A stretch of 64,000 bases of DNA from Roseiarcus sp963709185 (GCA_963709185.1 CAVPVQ010000026.1:62001-126000); one strand, 5' to 3'; shown: positions 42,650 to 51,569, counted from the stretch's first letter. Notes: a model not told the origin generated them from the sequence alone. Numbers and translations: made by a program.

Positions 42650-43303
42650 TCAGCCGACCGTCACGCGCTTGCCGTCGAGCCGCAGATCCTCGGACGTCGC
42701 GATCACGGCGATCGGCGCGCTTGTCACCGCGACGCCGTCGATGGTCTGCGACAGGGTCTGCGCGCGCAGCACGTCGGCCCGCTCGACGATCGTCACGCGA
42801 TCGAGCGATTTCGAACTGATCGTGTCGGCGATGATTTCCTGCGTCTTTGCCGACACGCGCAACTGGTCGGCGACCCAATTGGCCGCGCGCGCGAGCAGAC
42901 TCAAGGTATCGGCGACGACATTGAATTTTTGAGCGCGCAGGCCGATCGAACGCGCATCGACAGAAAACGCCTTGCGCGCGACAAGACCGATGTCTTCCGC
43001 CTCGACGACGAGCGCGCCGCCCGACGGAAGCGCAAGCGTCGCGCTGTCAGGCGCCCGGCGTTCGAGAACGGACAACACGAAAACCCCGCCGGGAATTCGC
43101 GCCGCCAGCACCCGGTCGCCGGCGATCGGTCGGACGAGACAGCCAAAACCGACCAGCGCGGCCAGAAGCTCCTCTCCCACCTCGATCTCGACGCCCTGGA
43201 CGCCGTGCTCCGCGGTCACTTTCCCGACGACGAGCGAAGGAGCGCGAGGCTCGACAGAGCCGTGCGGCGTCGGTTTGTTTCGGGCGACAGCCAATCGCTC
43301 CAT
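42650..43303 (-). CDS. DUF3540 family protein, VgrG-associated
   Basis: The protein has 217 residues from ATG 43303 (MERLAVARNK); a TTG two codons upstream has a GGAGG site at closer spacing and is an alternative. The middle (GDRVLAARIPGGVFVLSVLERRAPDSATLALPSGGALVVEAEDIGLVARKAFSVDARSIGLRAQ) and the repeated short beta units that follow fit DUF3540, whose genes occur next to vgrG, DUF2169 and DUF4150 genes. The repeating pattern of about ten residues suggests a beta-helical tail like that of the VgrG spike. It lies between vgrG and the TPR gene; the ribosome site overlaps the end of vgrG. Confidence 0.78.
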   Translation of the reverse strand: MERLAVARNKPTPHGSVEPRAPSLVVGKVTAEHGVQGVEIEVGEELLAALVGFGCLVRPIAGDRVLAARIPGGVFVLSVLERRAPDSATLALPSGGALVVEAEDIGLVARKAFSVDARSIGLRAQKFNVVADTLSLLARAANWVADQLRVSAKTQEIIADTISSKSLDRVTIVERADVLRAQTLSQTIDGVAVTSAPIAVIATSEDLRLDGKRVTVG

Positions 43304-43319
43304 TGTCAATGATCCTCCA

Positions 43320-46300
43320 TCAGGTGACGACCTGCAGCGGGGTCACGTCCGATTTCAACGCCGCTTGAATGTTCGATTTCATGACGCCAAGTCCCGACTT
43401 GAGGGCCGCCGTGTTGCAATTGACAGCCGTTGTCTTCTCTTTGACCGCGCCATTCTTCATTTCGACGAAATAGGATTTCGAGTCCACAATCACCGATTTC
43501 GTATCGGTGATGGCGAACTTCTGGTCGACCAGGGCGAACTTGAGCGACCAGCCGAGGATCGACGCGTCGAGGATTGGCACGATCTTGACCGCCAGACCCA
43601 TGACCATATCGGTCTTGATGCCGACGACGAGATTGAACTCCGCGTCAATCTTGATGCTGGAGGCCGCTCCGGTGAACACGCTCGAAGTGAAGCCGTAGAC
43701 GACGCTCGAGGAGTTCCCGTTCGTCGTCGTGGTCGTGTTCTGGTAGTTTGTATTGTACGTATCGGCGTAGAGATGTTGAATCAACGTGCCGTGTGTTTCT
43801 TTGTAATACGTGCCGCTGAAGATATCGGTCGTGTTGCCCTGCACGTTCTTGTAGGAATCCCCATAGGTGATCTCGCTGAGCGGACCGAACGCCTTCTGGT
43901 TGATGTTGTTTGAGGCCATCAGATAGAGGTCCGCCATCCCGGTCGTCTTGGTCGCGACATTGTTCATCGCCGTCTGGCCCGCCGTGTTGTCGCCGGCGCC
44001 GGCCGACAACGCCGCAGTCGTCTCATAAGTCCCGGTCCCGCCCACGCTGACGCTGGTGTATTTCGTGATGGTGGCCGCGGTGGTCAGCGGCGGGCTGAGA
44101 GGGATCGGCACAGGTATCATGAAGGGAGGCGGGCCTGGCGTGGTTTGCACCGTTCCGCTGCTGTCCGTCTGATAGTTCTGGATATTGTTGTAGAGCGTCT
44201 GGTCGTCCGGGACATAGGTCACTGCGTCATTGCCCGCCACCGTCGTCGCGGAGTTGGGCAGAAGACCGGCGGTGATGGAAATGCCGTTCATCGCGGTCAG
44301 GGTGAACTGGCCGTTCGGGACCGCATAACTTCCGTCGCCGCCCGCCACCACCGTCGCGTGGCCTTGCTGATACTGCATGTAGGCGGCGCCGACCGTGTTC
44401 ACCTGCAGGTCGCCATCCGAATACATGAATATGCCGTGCGTCAGCGGGGCGCGCGTGTTGATCGGCGTCACCGCGGCTTTCCACATATTCTGGGTTTGCG
44501 TGGTGCCTTGCAACTGCGCGGAGGTCAGTTGGTCCTTGCCCGACGAGCTTTGCAGGGAATTGGCGAGGTAACATTCCGCGGTCGAGAATTGCTCGAGATC
44601 GACGGCGCTCGACGTCGCCGAGACGCCAAAGGGTCCCGCGGTGACGGTTGCGCTCGTAGGGGCCGGCGACACCGAGGACGCGGTGACCGTCACGGTCGTC
44701 GACGTGGTCCCCGACACCGAGGTTGTCGCCAGCAAACTGGCCTCGTCGCTCACGTTGGCGCCCAGCCGAAGGTAGCTCGACGTCGCAAACTCGCTCGTGC
44801 CCGGGTCCTGCGAAACGAATCGCAGATAGGGGTCGGCGTCGGTCTGATCCTCATTGGTGCCGGCCAATGCCCCGGCCGGTCCCGCGGCGCCGGTCGCCCC
44901 AGCGGCGCCCGTAGCTCCGGTGGCGCCGGTCGCCCCCGTGGGCCCTTGAGGCCCGCGGTATATCCCGTCGTGCAGCTCGAAAAGTCCGCCGGACGGCGTC
45001 CGAAAACGGTTCGTCTGATAGTTGTTCTGCGTCGAAACCGCCGGCGTCAGCGAGTTTGGTATCGCGCCCAGAATGATCGGCCGGTCGGGGTCACCATTGA
45101 CGTAGCCGACGATAACCTCTGCGTCCTTCAGCAACGGAAAATGAAAACCGGTGTCCCCCTTGCCGGCGTAGGGTTGCGCCTTGCGCACGTACTGGCTCGC
45201 CAGACCGGGGGGCGAATTGCTCTCATCATAGATGTGGCGGACCTTGTAGCGGCCAAGGATGTCGATGTCGGCGCGTTCGCCAGGGCCTTGGGCGTCGATC
45301 GTCGCGTTGAACAGACCCGCGGCGATCGGGCGTGGCGTCAGTCGCTGCGGGCGATAGGCCACGTCAAACTTGATGCATTCGAAGGTGTTTTGATATTGGC
45401 CGCTCGAAGAGCTGGGATCGCCGACGGCATGGGTGACCATGGTCACCACATATTTGCCGTTTCGCGACGCGTCGGGATGGCTGCCCAGCGTGAAGAAATA
45501 GCCGGGGCGCAACTGCGGCGCCGAGCTCACGCCGTGATACACGACCCGCTGCGCATTCCGCTCCTCGGCGCGGATCTGGGCGAGCCGGTCTCCTTCGTCG
45601 ATGGTGGCGAAATTGGCGCCATATTCGACGACCGCGCCAATCCCCGCCTTGTCGACGACGGCGGAGGCGAGCATCTGCGCGCCAGCCTGCAAATCGTCGA
45701 AATCGCGCAAATACATCTTCTGCGGCACCGGCCTTGCGACCGCCAGGAACGACGAGACCGCCGGGTCGCCGGCGATGCCGCGCGACATCCGGAACGGCAA
45801 CGTGGCGCCGCCGCTGCTGTCGAAAGCGACGTTGGCGTCGCAGAAGATCATCGTGTCCTTGAGCGGCTGGTGCTCGAAGAAGTAGAAAACGCCGGCGTTT
45901 TCACAAATGCGCGATATGAAATCCATATCGGACTCTTCGAATTGCACGACGTTGGTGCGAGCGGGATAGACGCCGCTCAGCCGCAGCTCATAGTCCACCT
46001 GCACCATGTCTCCCCCCGAGGTAGACGATCGGGAGAGGGCGTTGGTCAGCTTGCCGCTGATGAGGTCGCCGAGCTTGATCGGCTCCACGGTGCCGTAGAC
46101 CTGATTTTGCCTGCTGAGCTCGAGAAGCCTGAAGTGCGGGCCGATTCTGACGTGATACGCAAAATCACCCAGCGGGGTGGGATCGTCGCTGCGAAATCTG
46201 ACGATGACGCCGGCCGCGATAAACGTGTCGTTGGCGAGCTGCACGGTCAGCGTGACGGGTTTTCCGACCGCGCCCGCGCCGTCGAGAACCTCGGGACAGG

Positions 46301-46439
46301 TAAACTCCACTTCGAACGCATAAGGCGTCGAAACGGCTTCCTCGCCGGACATGCGGATGACGTGGAACGTCTTGCCCGCAAAGAACGGAATATCGAGCGT
46401 CATGCTCTGGACGCCCAAGCCCGCCGCTACATCGTCCAT
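43320..46439 (-). CDS. vgrG: VgrG spike protein (TssI) with collagen-like linker and long C-terminal extension
   Basis: The protein has 1039 residues from ATG 46439 (MDDVAAGLGVQSM); the frame is open to 46520 without a good start there. The gp27-like N-terminal half is normal: FEVEFTCPEVLDGA, YFFEHQPLKDTMIFCD, then GPGERADIDILGRYKVRHIYDE and YAGKGDTGFHFPLLKDAEVIVGYVNGDPDRPIILGAIPN for the gp5 OB-fold. At about residues 495-525 there is a collagen-like run of GAT and GAA triplets. A further 510 residues rich in Thr, Ser and Asn follow, with a closing segment of beta repeats (FALVDQKFAITDTKSVIVDSKSYF). That extension has no recognised enzyme domain. The gene is followed by DUF3540 and preceded by a DUF4150 gene. 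Confidence 0.9.
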   Translation of the reverse strand: MDDVAAGLGVQSMTLDIPFFAGKTFHVIRMSGEEAVSTPYAFEVEFTCPEVLDGAGAVGKPVTLTVQLANDTFIAAGVIVRFRSDDPTPLGDFAYHVRIGPHFRLLELSRQNQVYGTVEPIKLGDLISGKLTNALSRSSTSGGDMVQVDYELRLSGVYPARTNVVQFEESDMDFISRICENAGVFYFFEHQPLKDTMIFCDANVAFDSSGGATLPFRMSRGIAGDPAVSSFLAVARPVPQKMYLRDFDDLQAGAQMLASAVVDKAGIGAVVEYGANFATIDEGDRLAQIRAEERNAQRVVYHGVSSAPQLRPGYFFTLGSHPDASRNGKYVVTMVTHAVGDPSSSSGQYQNTFECIKFDVAYRPQRLTPRPIAAGLFNATIDAQGPGERADIDILGRYKVRHIYDESNSPPGLASQYVRKAQPYAGKGDTGFHFPLLKDAEVIVGYVNGDPDRPIILGAIPNSLTPAVSTQNNYQTNRFRTPSGGLFELHDGIYRGPQGPTGATGATGATGAAGATGAAGPAGALAGTNEDQTDADPYLRFVSQDPGTSEFATSSYLRLGANVSDEASLLATTSVSGTTSTTVTVTASSVSPAPTSATVTAGPFGVSATSSAVDLEQFSTAECYLANSLQSSSGKDQLTSAQLQGTTQTQNMWKAAVTPINTRAPLTHGIFMYSDGDLQVNTVGAAYMQYQQGHATVVAGGDGSYAVPNGQFTLTAMNGISITAGLLPNSATTVAGNDAVTYVPDDQTLYNNIQNYQTDSSGTVQTTPGPPPFMIPVPIPLSPPLTTAATITKYTSVSVGGTGTYETTAALSAGAGDNTAGQTAMNNVATKTTGMADLYLMASNNINQKAFGPLSEITYGDSYKNVQGNTTDIFSGTYYKETHGTLIQHLYADTYNTNYQNTTTTTNGNSSSVVYGFTSSVFTGAASSIKIDAEFNLVVGIKTDMVMGLAVKIVPILDASILGWSLKFALVDQKFAITDTKSVIVDSKSYFVEMKNGAVKEKTTAVNCNTAALKSGLGVMKSNIQAALKSDVTPLQVVT

Positions 46440-46550
46440 GATGCGTATCTCCAGTCCTGGCTGGCGCGTCGCCTGAGGGTTTCCCCGCCCCTGGACGCCG
46501 CGCGAAGATGCAATCGCCAATTCCTTGCCGTCCCCACAACTTTCCCTCCG

Positions 46551-46934
46551 CTAGGCCAGACAGAGCAAAACGATCTGGGACGGCGATATGTTGAATCCGA
46601 AGGCGTTGATCAGATTCTGGTTGGTCGGCATCGTCATTTTGGTCGCCGGTGGACCGCCGAGAAACAGCGTGAAGGAGCCAATCATGTCGTGAGCCGGCCC
46701 GAAATCATCGCCGCATAAGGCGCCAAGCCCCACGCCGGTGATCGTGACAGGCCGTATCGTCGCCAGATTGTGCGCCGGCATGCACATCAAAAAGACGTTG
46801 AAGCAGGTCGGTATGGCGGTGGGGCTCAGCGACATGTTCGGAAACGGAACGGGAATTTCGAGCGGCGGCACGAGCAGCACGTCCGGAAATGCAAATCCGA
46901 TGGCGGGTATCGGTCCCTGAGAATTCACGAACAT
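46551..46934 (-). CDS. DUF4150 (PAAR-like) spike-tip protein
   Basis: The protein has 127 residues from ATG 46934, which overlaps the stop of the upstream pentapeptide gene by one base (TGATG). The chain MFVNSQGPIPAIGFAFPDVLLVPPLEIPVPFPNMS, then VFLMCMPAHNLATI, ITGVGLGALCGDDFGPAHDMIGSFTLFLGGPPATKMTMPT, is DUF4150, a relative of PAAR proteins. PAAR proteins cap the VgrG spike and carry effectors. It sits directly upstream of vgrG, as expected. The larger frame to 47600 is shadow of the pentapeptide gene. No effector domain is fused to it. Confidence 0.85.
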   Translation of the reverse strand: MFVNSQGPIPAIGFAFPDVLLVPPLEIPVPFPNMSLSPTAIPTCFNVFLMCMPAHNLATIRPVTITGVGLGALCGDDFGPAHDMIGSFTLFLGGPPATKMTMPTNQNLINAFGFNISPSQIVLLCLA

Positions 46935-48013
46935 CACTGTTCCCCGGCTTCGTTCGTCGCGACGCGACGCGGATCGTAGAGTTCGGCGATGGCGCGCGCT
47001 TGATCGGTGGGCAGGGTCGAACCGCCGGCCCCGGCGCTCAATGAACCTTGCATCAATGCGCAATGCAGGTCTGTCTGCTTGAATTGAGCGCCCGAAAAGA
47101 CCGCGCCCCTTAAATCCGCATAGCCGAATTTCGCGATAGATAGATCGGCGCGATCGAAGCGGGCGCCGGCGGCCTTCGTATGATTCAAATTTGAATGATT
47201 GAGCCTGGCTCCGCCGAAATCCGCGGCCTGAATATTGGCCCCCTCGAAATTCGTCATCGACAGGTCGGCGTTGCGCAGCTTCGCGCCCGTCAGATCCGCG
47301 CCAGCGAACAGCGTCATCGGCGCCTTCGCGTCGCTGAGATCCGCCCGCTGCAGATTCGCGTCCATGAACACGCCTCCCGCCAATTCCATTCCGGCGAGAT
47401 TGGCGCCCGCCAGCGACGTCTTGGCGAGATTGGCGCGGAGCAAAATGAGCGTCCGGAGGTCGCGCTCGGACAAGTCCGCCTCCATCAGCATGATCCCGTC
47501 GCAATCCAGATGGTCGAGCGTGGCGGTTCGCAGATCGCCTCCGACAATCACGACATTTCTCAGCTTGCCTTTCGACAGATTGACGCCCGCGACGTCGCAC
47601 TCCAGGAACACTGATTTTTCGATCGAAATCCTGGTGAAATCGGCGCCGGCGAACGAGGTTTTCATCATGCTCGCCATGAATATCCTGGCGCCCTCGAACG
47701 ACGACCCTTCGGCCTTGGTCTGGACCGTGGCGGAGAGTTCAATGGTCGCCCGGTCAAACCTTGCATCCTGAAAGACGCAGTCGATAAATTTGCAGGTATT
47801 GATCTTTGCCTCGGAAAAAGCGCATCGCGCGAAGTCGCACTTGATGAACGTCATCTCCTTCAGAGTCGCTTTGCTGAAATTGGCGTCGGTGAAAGTTGTC
47901 TCATAGGCGGCCAGGCCGTTCAGTTTCTGCCCGGAGAAATCGGCGCCATCGAGCTGACCCTTCATGTACGGCTGGCTGTATTTCATGTGATCGAAGAAGT
48001 CGCTAACCGACAT
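46934..48013 (-). CDS. Pentapeptide-repeat protein of the T6SS spike operon
   Basis: A 359-residue protein starting MSVSDFFDHMKYSQPYMKGQLDG. From about residue 25 it is a nearly continuous series of A(D/N)Lxx-type pentapeptides (GADFTRISIEK, ANLAKTSLAGANLAGMELAGG, ADLTGAKLRNADLSMTNFEGANIQAADFGGARLNHSNL), which form a right-handed quadrilateral beta-helix. There are roughly 50-60 units. A short Ser/Gly/Thr tail follows. The frame overlaps the upstream pentapeptide module by 11 bases. It lies between the DUF2169-pentapeptide gene and the PAAR-like gene, so it is probably a spike or adaptor component, or cargo. Pentapeptide proteins can mimic DNA; that role is speculative here. Confidence 0.88.
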   Translation of the reverse strand: MSVSDFFDHMKYSQPYMKGQLDGADFSGQKLNGLAAYETTFTDANFSKATLKEMTFIKCDFARCAFSEAKINTCKFIDCVFQDARFDRATIELSATVQTKAEGSSFEGARIFMASMMKTSFAGADFTRISIEKSVFLECDVAGVNLSKGKLRNVVIVGGDLRTATLDHLDCDGIMLMEADLSERDLRTLILLRANLAKTSLAGANLAGMELAGGVFMDANLQRADLSDAKAPMTLFAGADLTGAKLRNADLSMTNFEGANIQAADFGGARLNHSNLNHTKAAGARFDRADLSIAKFGYADLRGAVFSGAQFKQTDLHCALMQGSLSAGAGGSTLPTDQARAIAELYDPRRVATNEAGEQ

Positions 48014-49013
48014 TGGTGTCCACCGCCAGATAGGTCTTGTCGAGATTGGCGCCGGTGAGATCGGCCGCCGTGAATATCGTGTGATCGAGATCGGCGCTGT
48101 AGAGATTGGCGCCGTTCATTCTTGCTCCCGACAGGTCGGCGCGCCTGAGCTGGGCGCCGAGCAAATTCGCGCCGACAAAATCCGCCCCGGCGAGCCTGGC
48201 GCCGCCGAACAGTGCGCCCTTCAGGGAAGCCAACCGAAAATTGGCGCCTGTGAAGTCCGATTTTACGAACGTGGCGCGTTTGAAGGTCGCGGCGCTGAAA
48301 TCCGCGCGGGACAGATTGACCTCGTGAAGCGTGAAATCCGAGCCGGTCGCGCGCGCAAAGCGGGCGTTCGCCAGATCGACCTCGCCAATGAAACTGCTCC
48401 GCGTGATCTCGGCGTCCTCGAAATCGCTGGCCGCCGCGGGCGCCTTCAGGAAGACGCAACGGAACAGCTTCGCGCCGCGAAAGTGCGCCGCATCCAACCT
48501 TACGTCGATGAATGAGCTGGCCTCGAGACTGGCGCGGTTCCACATCGTGCGCGCAAGCGAGGTCTGCATCACGGAAGACAAGTTGATCGCCGCTTCACTC
48601 AAATCGGCGTCATCGAATTTGCATTTGACGATTTGCATTTTCTCGAGACGGGCGCCTTCGAACTTCGAACCGGAAAAATCGGCTTCGAGAACGAAGGAAT
48701 TGGCAAATCGGCATCGACTGAAATCGGTCTTTGTCGCGTGACACTTGGCGAGGTTGGCGCCGCTGAGATCGACGTCCGAAAAGTCAGCGCCGTCCAGGGT
48801 CGCGCCAGCCAGCGCGGCGTTTTGCAGACGGGCGCCCGCCAGGCGAGCGCCGCTGAGATCGGCCCGCTCCAGCAGCGCCCCTTCCATGTCCGCGCCGGCC
48901 AGATCGACGCCGCGCAGATCGGCCCCCGCCAGATCGCGCCGCGCAAGACTGAGGCCGTTGCGGTATTCCGTCGCCACCAGTTCGCCGAAGCGGCGCGCGA
49001 GGGCGCGGCTCAT
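48003..49013 (-). CDS. Pentapeptide-repeat C-terminal module of the DUF2169 protein, after frameshift
   Basis: This frame is a 336-residue pentapeptide array (SLARRDLAGADLRGVDLAGADMEGALLERADLSGARLAGARL and onward). The apparent start MSRALARRFGELVATEYRNG is not preceded by a ribosome site and lies inside the coding region of the upstream gene. Removing one base near 49016 in AAAAG joins RAELSAK to SMSRALARRFGELV, so this is best read as the C-terminal half of the DUF2169 protein. DUF2169 proteins with a C-terminal pentapeptide domain are known from T6SS loci. Read that way, the full gene runs from 51222 to 48003. Confidence 0.8.
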   Translation of the reverse strand: MSRALARRFGELVATEYRNGLSLARRDLAGADLRGVDLAGADMEGALLERADLSGARLAGARLQNAALAGATLDGADFSDVDLSGANLAKCHATKTDFSRCRFANSFVLEADFSGSKFEGARLEKMQIVKCKFDDADLSEAAINLSSVMQTSLARTMWNRASLEASSFIDVRLDAAHFRGAKLFRCVFLKAPAAASDFEDAEITRSSFIGEVDLANARFARATGSDFTLHEVNLSRADFSAATFKRATFVKSDFTGANFRLASLKGALFGGARLAGADFVGANLLGAQLRRADLSGARMNGANLYSADLDHTIFTAADLTGANLDKTYLAVDTNVG

Positions 49014-51222
49014 CGACTTTTGCGGATAGCTCGGCTCTGGAGTTCTTCTGGCGGATGACCGTCAGACCCTTCATCATCTCGGCTTCCTGCTCGTCGAGAC
49101 TGCTGATCGTCTCGTCGAGCTTGGCCTTCTGCTGCTCGACGTTCTGGCGCATCCTGCCGGCCGGGTCTGCCGGAGTCGTGCTCTCGGCGTCGGGTTTCGA
49201 TTCCAGCGCCGCCAGCAACGAATCAAGAACCGACCCGCCGTCCTGCGGCAGATTGGGGAACGCCTCGCGGATCTGATCGCCGATCTGCCCCCGCTTCGCG
49301 CCGATGTCCGGGGCTTGCGCTGCGGTCGTCAGGGGGCTGCCGGCGCCCGTCGGCTCGCGGCCGATGTCGTCGAGCAACGCCTCGATGCTGACCCTGCGCG
49401 GGGGCTCGGAAGCGGGAGCTGCGCCGGGCGCGGCCGCCGGCTCGAACGAGGGCGCCTCGGGGACGTTCGTCCTTGCGGCCTCCATCGCCTTGCGCACTTC
49501 AAAAAGCGGCTTTCCCTCCGGAAGCTCCAGGAACCGCGCCCGCGCCGCCAGAAACTCGACCTCGTCGTCAGGGACGTCCCGCATGCCGTCGAGGATCAGT
49601 CGGCGCCAATCCTTGACGCGTTTCAAAGCGTCCCCCGGTTCCGGCTCCGGTTCGGCGGCGGCGGTCAGCGACGGCGGCGAAGTCTCGATGCCGCCGAACG
49701 CCTCGTCCAACCCCTTCGCGGTCTCGCCGCCGCTCAATTGATCGAGCGCGGCGAAAAGCGAATCCACTTCGTCGGGCCCGGAACCTGGAGCGCGCAGGGC
49801 GTCGACCGACTTCTTGATGGAATCGGCCTTCCCCTCCAGCTCTTCGACCTTTTTCCTCGTCTTCTTCTCGATCGCCGCGATGCCGTCGAGAATTGCGGCG
49901 AGATCAATCTCTCCTTCTTCGAGTTCTTCCGGAGTCGGCAAGTAAAGGTTGAGCAGTTCCTCGTCCAATTCCGCCTTGGGCGCCGCCGGCCTCACGAGCT
50001 CCGGCACGCCTGCTTCGTCGAGGCGGCGGTTGAACGCCCACGCCTGTCCCTCCAGGTGTTTATCGAGCAGGCGCCGGGTCAGCGCGGCGCGTTCAGCGTT
50101 GCGGCGCTCGACGATTTCAGGGGAGAGAGCAGGCGCCAACTGGCCTTCGGCAAAGGCCCACTTGACTGCCGACGCCCTGTCCCGGCGCAGCTTCCACACC
50201 TCGACATAGCTCTCGAAGCTGCGCGGCTCGTCCGACGCGCGTTCATAGGCGAGCATGACCGCCGACAGATCCTCCGCATCGATGTCGTTCACCGGCAACG
50301 CGCCGCGATAGATCAGCACCCCTCGGCGCGCGCCGGCGAACAGCCAGAGCGTGTCGGTGCGCATTTCCATTTCGACCAGTTCGTCGGGCGCCTCCCCCTT
50401 GCCCTTGCGAGCCAGAAAGCAGCGCACGCGAAACGCCGGCAAGGCGCCGCGCAATTCCGGTTCGTCGGCCGAGAACCCGCGCAGCGCATAGGGTTCGCCG
50501 CCGTGCAGAAAGTCGGGGAACACCTGGTCCTCGGGCGCGGTCAGGAACAACCGCGGGTCGACATCGTCGGGAAGCGCCGGCGCGACATGCTTCAGCCAGT
50601 GGCCGTCATAGGTTCCGGCGTAGCGCCGGCGTTTCGGGCTGGCCATATCCATCGGGCCGCAAAGCGCCGGCGCCGGGCGGCTCTCAGGGGCGAGAACAAG
50701 CTGGTCCGCGTTCTCGATATTGGGGAGCGCCACCAGTTCGCCCGCCCGGATCCGCTCAATGGTCCGGTAGCCGAGCCCCCCCGGATTGTCGGCAAAGCCG
50801 GCGCCCCCGAAGGCGCGTTCGGGGGACAACGGAATCTCGGTGAACGGACGCGGCGAGGTTGCGGCGACGCCGCCGTCCGCGATCTGCCAATAGCGATCGC
50901 CGAACGCGACGAGACGCTTGCGCAGCGGCCCGACCGCCCATTCCACGGCCATGGCGGTGGCCGGCTGGCCGGTCGGCGCGCGCGCCGCCCCGCCGATGAG
51001 AAGCTCGGCGCGAGGCTTGGGCATTCCAACATCGATGACGCTGCCCTTCGGCAACGCTTTGGCCGCCAGGAGCCAAAGCGCCTGATCCGTCTCGAACCGG
51101 TCGGCGTCGGGCCGAGCAAGATCGAACAACCCCAACGCTGTGACGATATACGAAGCGCCGACCTTCCGGCGCTCCGCCTTTGCGAGCACGCCCAGAGTGC
51201 GAGGCTTTATCATCATGGGCAT
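48784..51222 (-). CDS. DUF2169-domain T6SS adaptor protein, N-terminal part before frameshift
   Basis: Start ATG 51222 (MPMMIKPRTLGVLAKAERRKVGASYIVTALGLFDL) is preferred over 51249. The DUF2169 domain spans about residues 10-300: WAVGPLRKRLVAFGDRYW, FTEIPLSPERAFGG, LAPESRPAPALCGPMDMASPKRRRYAGTYDGHWLKHVAPALPDDVDPRLFLTAPEDQ. After that comes a Glu/Lys-rich helical linker with long coiled-coil potential (EKKTRKKVEELEGKADSIKKSVDALR). True coding in this frame ends near 49016; the last 78 or so codons are Arg/Gly shadow of the pentapeptide frame. DUF2169 proteins act as adaptors that load effectors onto PAAR-VgrG. It is the first gene of the minus-strand spike operon. Confidence 0.83.
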   Translation of the reverse strand: MPMMIKPRTLGVLAKAERRKVGASYIVTALGLFDLARPDADRFETDQALWLLAAKALPKGSVIDVGMPKPRAELLIGGAARAPTGQPATAMAVEWAVGPLRKRLVAFGDRYWQIADGGVAATSPRPFTEIPLSPERAFGGAGFADNPGGLGYRTIERIRAGELVALPNIENADQLVLAPESRPAPALCGPMDMASPKRRRYAGTYDGHWLKHVAPALPDDVDPRLFLTAPEDQVFPDFLHGGEPYALRGFSADEPELRGALPAFRVRCFLARKGKGEAPDELVEMEMRTDTLWLFAGARRGVLIYRGALPVNDIDAEDLSAVMLAYERASDEPRSFESYVEVWKLRRDRASAVKWAFAEGQLAPALSPEIVERRNAERAALTRRLLDKHLEGQAWAFNRRLDEAGVPELVRPAAPKAELDEELLNLYLPTPEELEEGEIDLAAILDGIAAIEKKTRKKVEELEGKADSIKKSVDALRAPGSGPDEVDSLFAALDQLSGGETAKGLDEAFGGIETSPPSLTAAAEPEPEPGDALKRVKDWRRLILDGMRDVPDDEVEFLAARARFLELPEGKPLFEVRKAMEAARTNVPEAPSFEPAAAPGAAPASEPPRRVSIEALLDDIGREPTGAGSPLTTAAQAPDIGAKRGQIGDQIREAFPNLPQDGGSVLDSLLAALESKPDAESTTPADPAGRMRQNVEQQKAKLDETISSLDEQEAEMMKGLTVIRQKNSRAELSAKVDEPRPRAPLRRTGGDGIPQRPQSCAARSGGGRSARRRSGRRGHGRGAAGAGRSQRRSPGGRPSAKRRAGWRDPGRR

Positions 51223-51569
51223 CGACGCGGGATTCCCCTCGGCGCGCATGCGGGGCGCGCGGCGCTCCAGCTAACAGGTCGGAAATGACAGGGCCGTGAA
51301 GACGGACCAGAAAGCACGCCGAGAAATGCTCATCAGTGCCGGTCGGGACTCCAAATCGGCGAGCCGCGCCGGCGGCCGGATCACAACGCGGCGCTGTGAA
51401 ACTCGTCCAAAACGCCCGCTTCACCCTGTCTCGCTGCGGGTTCATCAAGCCTTCAAAAACGCCGTGCAGTCTATGGCCGGTCACAACAATGTGGCGTTCC
51501 TTCAGCGGCGGGCGTGGTCATGGGGCGGCGGAGTTCTGATGAGCCAGCGCCTTTGGCGATGCATCCTCA
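51223..51569. other. Divergent promoter region between the spike operon and the tssA operon
   Basis: These 347 bases separate the two divergent T6SS operons, so both promoters probably lie here. I see no gene and no strong palindrome. A GG-N10-GC spacing at 51493-51506 resembles the core of a sigma-54 site but lacks the flanking consensus. Confidence 0.4.

Noticed and set aside
44860..44960. Repetitive GCC/ACC tract considered as a DNA satellite
   Set aside because: It is the coding sequence of the collagen-like GAT/GAA linker in VgrG, and codon use varies between triplets, so selection is on the protein.
44145..46718. Long plus-strand open frame of 857 codons opposite vgrG
   Set aside because: Antisense to vgrG, which has clear spike motifs; Arg/His-rich composition and no recognisable domain.
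46935..47600. N-terminal extension of the DUF4150 frame
   Set aside because: Arg/Gly-rich shadow of the pentapeptide gene on the same strand; the real start is ATG 46934.
51493..51506. GG-N10-GC pattern upstream of tssA, resembling a sigma-54 promoter core
   Set aside because: Only the GG and GC dinucleotides match; the flanking consensus (TTGGCAC and TTGCA) is absent, so in GC-rich DNA this is likely chance.
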